Assembly: GCF_000013605.1 (NCBI RefSeq)
Contig: NC_007908.1
Location: forward strand, 4,526,001-4,590,000
DNA length: 64,000 nucleotides
Direction: 5' to 3'
Origin: Rhodoferax ferrireducens T118
GTDB lineage: Bacteria > Pseudomonadota > Gammaproteobacteria > Burkholderiales > Burkholderiaceae_C
The notes below the pieces were generated by a model. It was not told the origin of the DNA and did no database searches. It saw only the letters and a program-made list of their open reading frames with translations. The position numbers and the translations under genes were made by a program. Of the stretch, positions 35,681 to 44,280 are shown piece after piece (positions within the stretch are counted from its first letter, which is position 1; every line of letters begins with the position of its first letter).

Positions 35681-36283
35681 TCACAATTGGCTGAACAAAT
35701 ACAGACCAGCACCCCCCAACAGGGTTCCCATCGCGGTGATGACCCAGTCGGCTGTGCTGGCGAGATAGCGGCGAACGCCCAAACCAGCCGCCGCACCGCC
35801 CAAGTGGAGTGTGGCGGTGGTTAACAGAAAGCCAGCGGCGTAGCCGGCAAAGCCGGTATCCGGGGTTTCAGCACCGTGCGCCAGACCGTGCATTGATGAC
35901 GCCAAGGCGATCAATCCCAAGCCAAGCGCGAGCGGCATTTTTTGACGCGAGGCGACCAGCATGACACCGAACAGCACCACACTCAAGGAAATCAGCTGTT
36001 CAAGCCAGGACATGGTCAAGCCCATGGCGCCAAGCGCTGCACCAATTACCAGGGCAAGCAGAAACGTGGCAGGCCCCCACCAGACCCTGCTGGCAGGCAG
36101 GGCGGACACCGACCACATGCCCACTGCCACCATGGCCAGCAGATGGTCCAGTCCGAAGGGGTGAACCAGCCCCTCGAAGACACCCGTGGTGCCATGCCCT
36201 GTGTGGGCCTGCGCCAGACCAGCAACCAGCGCCAAGCTGCCAACGCTGACATTGCGCAGCAATCTATGGGACAAGAATTTCAT
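35681..36283 (-). CDS. hupE: HupE/UreJ family nickel permease
   Basis: 200 residues, with a signal-like N-terminus (LAQAHTGHG) and about six membrane segments. The HupE motif HPFGLDHLLAMVAVG follows residue 40, with Ni-binding His and Asp. A second His motif SSMHGLAHGAE lies near 130. HupE imports Ni(II) for [NiFe] hydrogenase assembly, which fits its place divergent from the hydrogenase operon. A -24/-12 promoter candidate sits 42 bp upstream of the start. Confidence 0.9.
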   Translation of the reverse strand: MKFLSHRLLRNVSVGSLALVAGLAQAHTGHGTTGVFEGLVHPFGLDHLLAMVAVGMWSVSALPASRVWWGPATFLLALVIGAALGAMGLTMSWLEQLISLSVVLFGVMLVASRQKMPLALGLGLIALASSMHGLAHGAETPDTGFAGYAAGFLLTTATLHLGGAAAGLGVRRYLASTADWVITAMGTLLGGAGLYLFSQL

Positions 36284-36324
36284 GGGATGCTCCTAAATAT
36301 GATTATGGAAAGACAAGATTTTCA

Positions 36325-36340
36325 TACAAGATTCGTGCCT
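36325..36340 (-). promoter_or_regulatory. Candidate sigma-54 promoter for hupE
   Basis: The minus strand reads AGGCACGAATCTTGTA: GG at -24, ten bases, then GT instead of GC at -12. It otherwise fits the TGGCACG-N4-TTGC consensus. The expected transcript start is about 30 bp before hupE. Confidence 0.5.
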
Positions 36341-36517
36341 GGTTCGGCTCGCGCGCCAACACCAATGAAACAGAATCGTCATGACGGCGTGGTGGTCAAT
36401 TTGGTCACGGAAATACTGGTTAGCAGGCTGCATATTTGCTAACCATCCGTACGCTGAAATTGCGTTTTTTAGCTCGGGTAAACCCTTAAATTTTGACCTG
36501 AAAATCGCAGTTTCAGC

Positions 36518-36533
36518 TTGGCCCGTAAATTGC
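36518..36533 (+). promoter_or_regulatory. Sigma-54 promoter for the hydrogenase operon
   Basis: TTGGCCCGTAAATTGC has the invariant GG-N10-GC spacing of -24/-12 promoters. The predicted transcript start near 36545 gives a 43-base leader to hybO. The operon ends in hoxA, an NtrC-family sigma-54 activator, which supports the site. Confidence 0.75.
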
Positions 36534-36587
36534 CTATGTCGTAGCGATCAGGTCCAGACTCGACCTGGCGTTATGAGGAGACAAGAC

Positions 36588-37769
36588 ATGGGCGATATGA
36601 ATGAGCTATTTGACTTGGGGTCCGATGCGTTCCATGGCGTCGAGCAACGCCTGGGTATGTCAAGGCGTGACTATCTGCAATTTTGCACCACGCTAGCGGT
36701 CACCATGGGACTGCCAAAAGGCGCCGAAGCTGCGGTGGCCAAGGCAATAGAAACCAGCCAGCGTCCATCGGTGATCTGGCTGCACTTTCAGGAGTGCACG
36801 GGCTGCTCGGAGTCGCTGTTGCGGGCTGAACATCCAACGCTGGAAAAGCTGATTCTGGACGTCATCTCGCTCGACTACCACGAGACTTTGATGGCCGCCG
36901 CCGGGCACCAGGCCGAGGCCGCCCGCAAAGACGCGATGAAGACCCACAAAGGCAAATATGTGCTGGTGGTTGAAGGCGCCATTCCGGTCAAGGACAACGG
37001 CATTTTCTGCAAGATCGGGGACCACACCGCGATTGATCTGGTCAAAGAATGTGCCGCTGATGCGGCGGCGGTGATCGCCATTGGCTCTTGTGCCTCCTGG
37101 GGAGGTATGCCGTCTACCGGCCCCAATCCGACCGGCGCCTCCAGTGTGGCCGAGGTGCTGGGCAAGTCTGTGGTCACCATCCCTGGTTGCCCGCCCAACC
37201 CCTATAACTTTCTCGCCACCGTGGTGCACTTTCTGACCTTTGGCAAGCTACCTGACGTCGACAAATTGGGGCGCCCCAAATTTGCCTACTCGCGCCTGAT
37301 TCATGAAAACTGTGAACGCCGCGCGCACTTCGATGCCGGGCGCTTTGCGATGGAGTTTGGTGATGCGGGCCATCGTCAGGGCTACTGCCTCTACAAGCTG
37401 GGCTGCAAAGGGCCGGAAACCTATGCCAATTGCTCAACCATAGGATTTGGCGACGCGGGCGAAAACAACTGGCCGGTCGGCTGTGGCCACCCCTGCATCG
37501 GTTGCAGTGAAAAAGGCGTGGGCTTTACCAAGCCGATTCATCAGGTCGCCACAGTGATCAATATCGTGCCACCGCAACAGTATCCGCGCATTGTGGAAGA
37601 ACAAGGCAAGGGTGCGTCCTTTGCCTCTGCTGCTGCGCTCGCTGCGTTGGCCGGCGCCGCGGCTGGCGCTGCCGTGATGTTGACGCGCAATCTGGGCTTG
37701 TCGCACGCGGCATCCGAGGCCGAGCGCGCCAAAGCTGAAGGCAAGTCCAAAGACCAGGCTCAGGTGTAA
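36588..37769 (+). CDS. hybO: [NiFe] hydrogenase small subunit (HybO type)
   Basis: 393 residues from ATG 36588, eight bases after GAGGAG. The Tat signal has Arg26-Arg27 (MSRRDYLQF). The proximal-cluster Cys pair is ECTGCSES (Cys70, Cys73), and CASWGG and GCPPNPY follow. A C-terminal membrane helix (ALAALAGAAAGAAVML) anchors the periplasmic enzyme. Both positions that carry extra Cys in oxygen-tolerant enzymes are Gly here, as in E. coli hydrogenase 2. The subunit carries three Fe-S clusters from the active site to HybA. The gene order that follows matches the hyb operon. Confidence 0.93.
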   Translation: MGDMNELFDLGSDAFHGVEQRLGMSRRDYLQFCTTLAVTMGLPKGAEAAVAKAIETSQRPSVIWLHFQECTGCSESLLRAEHPTLEKLILDVISLDYHETLMAAAGHQAEAARKDAMKTHKGKYVLVVEGAIPVKDNGIFCKIGDHTAIDLVKECAADAAAVIAIGSCASWGGMPSTGPNPTGASSVAEVLGKSVVTIPGCPPNPYNFLATVVHFLTFGKLPDVDKLGRPKFAYSRLIHENCERRAHFDAGRFAMEFGDAGHRQGYCLYKLGCKGPETYANCSTIGFGDAGENNWPVGCGHPCIGCSEKGVGFTKPIHQVATVINIVPPQQYPRIVEEQGKGASFASAAALAALAGAAAGAAVMLTRNLGLSHAASEAERAKAEGKSKDQAQV

Positions 37770-37771
37770 TC

Positions 37772-38767
37772 ATGGACACTCGTCGTCACTTCTTGAAAGG
37801 GGTTGTTGCGGGTGGCGCAGCGATCACCTCAGCCGCAGTTGCGCCACCAGCTTGCGCGCGCGAGACCCATAGTCGCCCGGCCGAGGCGCTGGGCCTGTTG
37901 TATGACGCGACGCTGTGCATCGGCTGCAAGGCCTGCGTGGCCGCCTGCAAAGAGGCCAATAACAATCCGCCGGAGTTCTCGACCGAAGATCGTCTCTGGG
38001 ACACGCCACTGGACACGTCGGGCTACACCTTCAACATCATCAAGATGTACCGCAACGGCACGATGCAGACCAAAGATGCCGAGGTGAATGGCTTTGCCTT
38101 CATGAAGACATCGTGCATGCATTGCGCCGACCCCTCCTGCGTGTCTGCTTGTCCGGTGTCGGCCATGACGAAAGACCCGGCAACCGGCATTGTGGCCTAC
38201 GACCCCGGCGCCTGTGTCGGCTGCCGTTATTGTGTGGTGGCTTGCCCGTTTGGTATTCCCAAATACCAATACGACTCGCCCACCGGCAAGATTGGCAAAT
38301 GTGAGTTGTGTCGTCATCGCTACGCTGACGGTCACTACTCCGCCTGCGCCGAAGTATGCCCAACCGGTGCCACGCTCTATGGCCGCAGTGCCGATCTGCT
38401 GCTTGAAGCCAAACGACGTATTGCACTCAAGCCCGGCAGCGTCACACGTTACCCGAGAGGCAAGATTGGCGGCCCGGATCAGAGCTATGAAGGTCCGGTC
38501 GGCAACTATCTCCAGCACGTGTATGGCGAGAAAGAATTCGGCGGCACGCAGGTGCTCAAACTCTCCGCGGTAACTTTTGCCAAGGTCGGCATGCCCGACT
38601 TGCCACCCAAGTCGTCGGCGGCCACGTCGGAGACCCTCCAGCATTCACTTTACGGTGGATTGGTGATGCCGGTGGTCGTGTTGGGCGCATTGAGCTTCAT
38701 TGCCAAACGCAACGTACATGACGAGGACGATGAGTCAGGCACTGACAAAGACAAAGGGGAGAAGTGA
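37772..38767 (+). CDS. hybA: Hydrogenase-2 Fe-S subunit HybA
   Basis: 331 residues. The Tat signal is TRRHFLKG (Arg4-Arg5). Sixteen-Cys ferredoxin-like pattern for four [4Fe-4S] clusters: CIGCKACVAACKEAN, CMHCADPSCVSACP, CVGCRYCVVACPFG and CELCRHRYADGHYSACAEVCP. A C-terminal membrane helix (GLVMPVVVLGALSFI) is followed by an acidic tail. It links HybO to the membrane subunit HybB. It starts two bases after the hybO stop. Confidence 0.93.
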   Translation: MDTRRHFLKGVVAGGAAITSAAVAPPACARETHSRPAEALGLLYDATLCIGCKACVAACKEANNNPPEFSTEDRLWDTPLDTSGYTFNIIKMYRNGTMQTKDAEVNGFAFMKTSCMHCADPSCVSACPVSAMTKDPATGIVAYDPGACVGCRYCVVACPFGIPKYQYDSPTGKIGKCELCRHRYADGHYSACAEVCPTGATLYGRSADLLLEAKRRIALKPGSVTRYPRGKIGGPDQSYEGPVGNYLQHVYGEKEFGGTQVLKLSAVTFAKVGMPDLPPKSSAATSETLQHSLYGGLVMPVVVLGALSFIAKRNVHDEDDESGTDKDKGEK

Positions 38768-38769
38768 TC

Positions 38770-39936
38770 ATGACGACTCATCAACATGCGGCGCCCACAC
38801 CGGTCGGCGGCAGTCTGGTCAATGCGGCAACGCTGGTCTGTGGTGTTCTCATTGCCATCATGGCTGCCATTCTTCTGGTGCGCTTCATATTTGGCCTGGG
38901 GATGGTGGCCAATATCAACGACGGTTACTCCTGGGGCATCTGGGTCGTGGTCGATGTGATGATCGGCTCGGCGCTGGCCTGCGGCGGCTTCTCGGTCGCC
39001 TTGCTGGTCTATATTTTCAACAAAGGTGAATACCACCCGCTGGTGCGTCCGGCTCTGCTGGCCAGTCTTTTTGGCTACACACTCGCGGGCGCGGGCATCT
39101 TCGTGGACCTTGGGCGCTGGTGGAACTTCTGGCACATCTTCTGGCCGGGCTATGCCAATCCCAGTTCCGTGATGTTTGAGGTGGCGGTTTGCGTCACGGC
39201 CTACATCCTGGTGATGTGGATTGAGTTTTCACCCGTGTTTCTGGAAAAAATGGGCAGACGGGATGTGAAGAAGAAACTCAACAAGTGGCTGTTCTTCTTT
39301 ATTGCGCTGGGCGTGTTGTTGCCCATGATGCATCAGTCCTCGCTGGGCACCATGCTGGTGGTGATGGGTGGGCAGGTGAATCCGTTGTGGCAAACGCCCG
39401 CGGTGCCCTTGATCTACCTTCTCACCGCCATCGTGATTGGATATGGCGTGGTGCTGTTCGAGTCCTGTGTCGCGGCAGCCGGTTACCGCCGGACGATAGA
39501 GATGCGTCTGCTCAACCCGTTGTCCAAAATCATGCTGGGTGTGCTGGCGGTTTATCTGGTGGTGCGCTTTGGCGACCTGCTGATTCGGGGCGCGCTGGGT
39601 GAGGCTTTTCATCCGGACTGGGTCGCCATCTCGTTCTGGATTGAGAACATCGCCTTTGTCGCGCCCTTCTTCCTGATTGGCAGCACGCAGGCTCGGCGCA
39701 ACCCGGCCAATCTGTTTCTGGCAGGCATTGCCATCATGATCGGTGGCATCTTGCTGCGCCTCAATGGCTTCCTGATTGGCTATGGGCATTTCACCGGCTC
39801 GGGCTGGACCTACTTCCCCTCGCTGGCCGAAGTCATGGTCACTGTCGGCATCTTCGCCATCGAGGTGCTCGGGTACATCATCATCACCCGCCGCTTCCCG
39901 GTGTTGCCGCGGGAACATGCGCAGGTCGCTTCTTAA
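38770..39936 (+). CDS. hybB: Hydrogenase-2 membrane subunit HybB (NrfD-like)
   Basis: 388 residues with about ten membrane segments, of the HybB/NrfD/PsrC type; it passes electrons between HybA and the quinone pool without hemes. The typical NINDGYSWGIWVVVDVMIG segment is near residue 50. ATG 38770 is preferred over a GTG two codons earlier that overlaps the hybA stop. Through this subunit, hydrogen-derived electrons could reach the NapC-like and CbcL-like quinol oxidoreductases of the neighbouring cluster. Confidence 0.92.
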   Translation: MTTHQHAAPTPVGGSLVNAATLVCGVLIAIMAAILLVRFIFGLGMVANINDGYSWGIWVVVDVMIGSALACGGFSVALLVYIFNKGEYHPLVRPALLASLFGYTLAGAGIFVDLGRWWNFWHIFWPGYANPSSVMFEVAVCVTAYILVMWIEFSPVFLEKMGRRDVKKKLNKWLFFFIALGVLLPMMHQSSLGTMLVVMGGQVNPLWQTPAVPLIYLLTAIVIGYGVVLFESCVAAAGYRRTIEMRLLNPLSKIMLGVLAVYLVVRFGDLLIRGALGEAFHPDWVAISFWIENIAFVAPFFLIGSTQARRNPANLFLAGIAIMIGGILLRLNGFLIGYGHFTGSGWTYFPSLAEVMVTVGIFAIEVLGYIIITRRFPVLPREHAQVAS

Positions 39937-39959
39937 ATAAAACAAGGACGGAGACAAAA

Positions 39960-41666
39960 ATGTCACAACGTATCACCATTGATCCGATCACCCGCATTGA
40001 AGGCCATTTGCGCATCGATGTCGACATCGATGGCGGCAAGGTCAACAAAGCCTGGTCGTCCGGCCAGATGTGGCGCGGGGTGGAACTGATCTTGCTGGGA
40101 CGCGATCCGCGCGACGCCTGGGCCATCACGCAGCGCATCTGCGGGGTCTGCACCACGGTGCACGCCATTACCTCAGTGCGGGCGGTGGAAAACGCGTTGA
40201 AAATGGAAATTCCACTCAATGCGCAGTACATCCGCAACCTGATTATCCTGGCGCACTCGGTGCATGACAGCATCGTTCACTTCTACCACCTGTCGGCACT
40301 CGACTGGGTCGATGTGACCTCGGCGCTCAAGGCAGACCCGGACAAAACCGCCATTTTGGGTGAAAGCCTCTCCAGCTGGCACCTCAACAGCAAGCATGAG
40401 ATGCGGCGCGTGCACGAGCGGCTCCAGCATTTTGTCAATGGCGGGCAGCTCGGCATCTTCACCAACGGCTACTGGGGCCACCCGGCCATGAAGTTGTCAC
40501 CCGAGGTCAACCTGCTGGCGGTGGCGCACTATCTGCAGGCGCTCGAAGTGCAACGCAAGGCCAACAAGATCGTGTCCATTCTGGGCTCCAAGACACCGCA
40601 CATCCAGAATGTGGCGGTGGGCGGTGTGGCCAATCCGCTGGCGACGGATTCACAAGCGGTGTTGACAGTGGAACGCCTGATGGCCATCAAGGGCTGGATC
40701 GATGAACTGGCTGATTTTGTCAAGAATGTCTACCTGATCGACGTCGCTGCCGTGGGCGCTTTCTACCCGGAATGGACTGCCATAGGCAAAGGCGTCACCA
40801 ACTATTTGTCGGTGCCCGATATTCCGCTCGATGCCAAGGGAACGCAGTTTGCCTTCCCCGGCGGTTTCATTGAGGGCGGCGACCTGGCCAAGCGCAAGCC
40901 CATCTCGTCGTTCAACGACGAGTACTGGATCAAGGGTGTCGAAGAGTCCGTCAAGCACTCCTGGTACAACTATGACAAAGCGGGTGCTTTGCATCCCTAC
41001 AAGGGCGAGACCACACCCAACTACACCGACTTCAAGGATGATGCCAAGTATTCGTGGATGAAGTCGCCCACCTTCTACGGCAAGGTCGCCCAGGTCGGCC
41101 CGCTGGCCCGCGTGCTCAATGGACTGGCGGCCGGTCATGAAGCCACCACCAAATACGCCACGGCCACACTTGACACGGTCTCTGCATTGGCCAAGACCAA
41201 GATTGGCCTCGACGCCATGCACTCCACCATCGGTCGTCATGCGGCGCGCGCTATCTCTTGCTGCGTCAATGTGGATCTGCTGGCCGACCAATGGACCGCC
41301 TTGCTGACCAATATGGGCAAGGGTGATCTGGCCACTTTCAACAAGCCGGTATTTCCCAAGGGCGAGGTCATGGGCGTGGGCTTTCATGAGGCGCCGCGCG
41401 GCGCCCTGTCGCACTGGGTGGTCATTGACAACGGCAAGATCAAGAATTACCAGTGCGTGGTGCCTTCCACCTGGAACGCCTGTCCCAGAAACGAGAAGGA
41501 TGAGCCGGGTCCCTACGAAGCCTCCTTGCTCCATACGCCCATCGCCGACCCGGAAAAACCCTTGGAAGTGCTGCGCACCATTCACTCCTTTGACCCCTGC
41601 ATTGCCTGCGCCATCCATTTGACCGACACTGTGAGCGGCACGGCCATCTCGGTCAAGGCGGTCTAG
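39960..41666 (+). CDS. hybC: [NiFe] hydrogenase large subunit (HybC type)
   Basis: 568 residues. The four Ni-binding Cys are in RICGVC (Cys61, Cys64) and DPCIACAIH (Cys547, Cys550). The 15 residues after His553 form the C-terminal peptide removed by the HybD protease once nickel is in place. No signal peptide: it is exported with the Tat-bearing small subunit. N-terminal ITIDPITRIEGHLRIDVDID is typical of the family. Confidence 0.95.
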   Translation: MSQRITIDPITRIEGHLRIDVDIDGGKVNKAWSSGQMWRGVELILLGRDPRDAWAITQRICGVCTTVHAITSVRAVENALKMEIPLNAQYIRNLIILAHSVHDSIVHFYHLSALDWVDVTSALKADPDKTAILGESLSSWHLNSKHEMRRVHERLQHFVNGGQLGIFTNGYWGHPAMKLSPEVNLLAVAHYLQALEVQRKANKIVSILGSKTPHIQNVAVGGVANPLATDSQAVLTVERLMAIKGWIDELADFVKNVYLIDVAAVGAFYPEWTAIGKGVTNYLSVPDIPLDAKGTQFAFPGGFIEGGDLAKRKPISSFNDEYWIKGVEESVKHSWYNYDKAGALHPYKGETTPNYTDFKDDAKYSWMKSPTFYGKVAQVGPLARVLNGLAAGHEATTKYATATLDTVSALAKTKIGLDAMHSTIGRHAARAISCCVNVDLLADQWTALLTNMGKGDLATFNKPVFPKGEVMGVGFHEAPRGALSHWVVIDNGKIKNYQCVVPSTWNACPRNEKDEPGPYEASLLHTPIADPEKPLEVLRTIHSFDPCIACAIHLTDTVSGTAISVKAV

Positions 41667-41694
41667 CAGCGGCGTACCATCCAAGGGTCAACGA

Positions 41695-42219
41695 ATGGCT
41701 GACTCTTTTCATTCGGGGCCTCACTTTATGCATGCAGTTGTACTGGGTATCGGCAACACGATCCTGACCGATGAGGCGGCAGGCGTGCGCGCGGTGGAGG
41801 CGCTGGAGCTGGCCTTCAAGATGCCCGCGGAGGTGCAGCTTATCGACGGCGGCACCTCCGGCATGGAGATGATCGAAGACCTGTCCAACCTCGATTTCCT
41901 GATCGTGATCGATGTCGTCAGGACCGGTGCCGCGGCAGGGACGGTTGTCAAAATATCGGGCGATCAGATTCCGGTTTTTTTCCGCAGCAAGCTCTCGCCC
42001 CATCAAATTGGTCTGCCCGATGTGCTGGCCAGTCTGGAACTGCTAGACACCATGCCGAAAGAAATTGTGGTGTTGGGCGTTGAGCCGATTTCACTGGAAC
42101 TGGGCATGGAGATGACGCCGACCATTGCGGAAACAATTCCGCAATTGGTCGAGATGGCCGTTGCTGAACTGGTTTTGCGCGGCTATGCGCTTGAGCCCCT
42201 GACGGCACAGGTCGCTTGA
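41695..42219 (+). CDS. hybD: Hydrogenase maturation protease HybD
   Basis: 174 residues. The HycI/HybD fold is seen in VLGIGNTILTDEAAGVRAVEAL, with the Ni-sensing Glu/Asp residues in DEAAG and the Asp in VIDVVRTG. It cuts the C-terminal peptide from HybC. Two starts are possible: 41695 has AAGGG upstream; 41728 would align better with the E. coli protein N-terminus. Confidence 0.9.
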   Translation: MADSFHSGPHFMHAVVLGIGNTILTDEAAGVRAVEALELAFKMPAEVQLIDGGTSGMEMIEDLSNLDFLIVIDVVRTGAAAGTVVKISGDQIPVFFRSKLSPHQIGLPDVLASLELLDTMPKEIVVLGVEPISLELGMEMTPTIAETIPQLVEMAVAELVLRGYALEPLTAQVA

Positions 42220-42220
42220 G

Positions 42221-42475
42221 ATGTGCCTGGCCGCACCTTCCCGCGTGATCGAGGTTCGTGCTGGCACAGCCGTCACGGAGTGTTTTGGCTTGAGGCGCGA
42301 GGTCAGCCTGCTGTTGCTGGATGAAGAAATTGCGGTCGGCGACTACCTGCTGATTCAGGCCGGTGGTTTTGCGTTTGAGCGGATCGACTCGGCGCGAGCG
42401 CAGGAATCCCTGGCATTGATGCAGGAGCTGATGGCAGAGCACGATGACGCCAGGCGCTGGGGTGAATCCGCATGA
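42221..42475 (+). CDS. hybG: HypC/HybG family hydrogenase chaperone, copy 1
   Basis: 84 residues starting with the obligatory Met-Cys (MCLAAPSRVIEV), whose Cys2 binds the Fe(CN)2CO unit with HypD. It lies inside the structural operon, one base after hybD, so a HybC-specific chaperone (HybG role) is likely, while the second copy sits with hypD and hypE. Its stop overlaps the hybE start (ATGA). The split of roles is inferred. Confidence 0.85.
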   Translation: MCLAAPSRVIEVRAGTAVTECFGLRREVSLLLLDEEIAVGDYLLIQAGGFAFERIDSARAQESLALMQELMAEHDDARRWGESA

Positions 42476-42969
42476 GCCCCAACATTCACATTGTCAGTCC
42501 GGCTGACGCGGTTGAAGCGGCTTTTTCCCGCATCCAGCAGGAATGCATGGTCGACGTGCCCATTCTCAATCCGGCGCTGTCCGTCGAGGCCATTGATTTC
42601 CAGCGCTGGCAGGGGCATTGGCTGGGCATGGTGGTGACGCCCTGGTGCATGAGCCTGTTGCTGCTGCCCGGCAGCATTGACAACTGGGTCTCCACGGGTG
42701 AAAACAAACGTCGCTTTGTCAGGTTCCCTGCGGGTGATTTTGCGTTTCTGGGCGGCCATGAAACGGAGCTGGGTGAGTACCAGAGCTGCTCGCTGTTTTC
42801 GCCCATGGGCAAGTTCTCAAGCCAGTCGGAGGCGACCATGACGGCGCGCGCCTCCTTGGTCGGCCTGTTGACGGTGCCGCAGCCGCCCCAGGCGGTTAAC
42901 AAAAAAGATAGGGCTGCTGGGCAGACCCCGGTGTCCCGCCGAAACTTTTTTGCTTTTCGAAAACAGTAA
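42472..42969 (+). CDS. hybE: Hydrogenase assembly chaperone HybE
   Basis: 165 residues of the HybE/HupJ-type family: NPALSVEAIDFQRWQGHWLGMVVTPWCMSLLLLPG is the core, followed by FPAGDFAFLGGHETELGEYQSCSLFSPM. In E. coli HybE binds the small subunit precursor and holds it until the Tat signal is ready for export. It is translationally coupled to the gene before it. The C-terminal tail after about residue 140 is variable and basic. Confidence 0.87.
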   Translation: MSPNIHIVSPADAVEAAFSRIQQECMVDVPILNPALSVEAIDFQRWQGHWLGMVVTPWCMSLLLLPGSIDNWVSTGENKRRFVRFPAGDFAFLGGHETELGEYQSCSLFSPMGKFSSQSEATMTARASLVGLLTVPQPPQAVNKKDRAAGQTPVSRRNFFAFRKQ

Positions 42970-42979
42970 GCTGCCCGCT

Positions 42980-43321
42980 ATGCACGAAATGTCGCTCGCC
43001 GAAGGGGTGCTGCAACTGATAGAGGATGCAGCGCGCAAAGATCACTTTGCCAAAGTCACCACCGTCTGGCTTGAAATTGGTCAGCTCTCGGGTGTAGAGC
43101 CCGAAGCCATGGTATTTTGTTTTGATGCGGTGACGCGGGACAGCGTCGCCCAAGGTGCGCGGCTGGAAATCATGACATTGCCCGGCACTGCTTGGTGCAT
43201 GGCCTGCGCAGAAACAGTGCCGATGGCGGAAGTGTTTGGCCAGTGCCCGCAATGTGGCGGCTACCAACTGCAGGTCACCGGGGGCACTGAAATGCGGGTC
43301 AAAGAACTTGAAGTAGAGTAA
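42980..43321 (+). CDS. hypA: Nickel insertion protein HypA
   Basis: 113 residues starting MHEMSLAEG, the family N-terminus with Ni-binding His2. The zinc ribbon has CMAC and CPQC pairs (about 74-94). It delivers nickel to the large subunit with HypB. An in-frame GTG/ATG upstream is ignored because His2 must follow the start. In the E. coli hyb operon the HypA paralogue HybF holds this place. Confidence 0.92.
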   Translation: MHEMSLAEGVLQLIEDAARKDHFAKVTTVWLEIGQLSGVEPEAMVFCFDAVTRDSVAQGARLEIMTLPGTAWCMACAETVPMAEVFGQCPQCGGYQLQVTGGTEMRVKELEVE

Positions 43322-43341
43322 CAACAAATAGGAGACTGGCT

Positions 43342-44280
43342 ATGTGTGTCACTTGTGGCTGCGGTGTGGGTGAAGTCAAGATTAAGGGTGAACAGGCGCA
43401 TACGCACGACCATGTGCATCCGGATGGCAGCAGCCACAGTCATGATCATCCCCACGATCACGCGCATACGCACGACCATGCTGACAGCGATGCCCACCTA
43501 CATTCGCACGACGAAACCCCGGCACACGCGCACGCCCCAGGCGTCACGCCCAAACGCATGGTGCAGATTGAGCAGGACATCCTGGCCAAGAACAACGCTT
43601 ACGCGCAAGCCAACCGGCAAAACTTGGCTGAGCGCGGCATTTTTGCGCTGAACCTGGTGTCCAGCCCCGGCTCCGGCAAGACCACGCTGCTGTGCAAGAC
43701 CATTGCCCTGTTGGGCCAGCAAGCCGTGGCCGTGATTGAGGGCGACCAGCAAACCAGTCAGGACGCTGACCGCATTCGCGCCACCGGTGCCCAGGCGATC
43801 CAGATCAACACCGGCAAGGGCTGTCATCTGGATGCCCACATGGTCGGGCACGCGATGGAACAGCTCAAGCTGGAGGATGAATCCCTGCTGATGATTGAAA
43901 ACGTGGGCAACCTGGTGTGCCCCGCCGCCTTTGACTTGGGCGAGGCGCACAAGGTGGTGATCTTGTCGGTCACCGAGGGTGAAGACAAACCGATCAAGTA
44001 CCCCGACATGTTCCGTGCCGCCAGCCTGATGCTGCTCAACAAGATCGACCTGCTGCCGCATCTGAATTACGACGTGGATGCGGCCATCGGCTTCGCGCGC
44101 CGGGTCAATCCTGGCATTCATGTCATTGAGCTCTCGGCCACCAGTGGCGAAGGCATGGACGAGTGGCTGGCCTTTCTGCGTGATGGCGTGTCCCAGGCCA
44201 GCGCCGACCGGCAGCAAACAGTGGACGGTCTGAAGGCGCGTATTGCCCATCTGGAAGCGCGCTTGCAGGCGCAGGCTTGA
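43342..44280 (+). CDS. hypB: Nickel-binding GTPase HypB
   Basis: 312 residues. The N-terminal high-affinity Ni motif CVTCGCG (residues 2-8) is followed by a His/Asp-rich stretch to about residue 70 with some twenty His, a nickel store. The GTPase domain has the P-loop [11 protein letters not shown] (about 114-124), metal-site Cys and His in [10 protein letters not shown], and NKIDL. It works with HypA in nickel insertion. Its TGA stop overlaps the TTG start of hypF. Confidence 0.93.
   Translation: MCVTCGCGVGEVKIKGEQAHTHDHVHPDGSSHSHDHPHDHAHTHDHADSDAHLHSHDETPAHAHAPGVTPKRMVQIEQDILAKNNAYAQANRQNLAERGIFALNLVSSPGSGKTTLLCKTIALLGQQAVAVIEGDQQTSQDADRIRATGAQAIQINTGKGCHLDAHMVGHAMEQLKLEDESLLMIENVGNLVCPAAFDLGEAHKVVILSVTEGEDKPIKYPDMFRAASLMLLNKIDLLPHLNYDVDAAIGFARRVNPGIHVIELSATSGEGMDEWLAFLRDGVSQASADRQQTVDGLKARIAHLEARLQAQA

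Noticed and set aside
36588..37769. Oxygen-tolerant (six-Cys proximal cluster) hydrogenase
   Set aside because: Both extra Cys positions are Gly in the small subunit, so the HypX presence alone does not support this.
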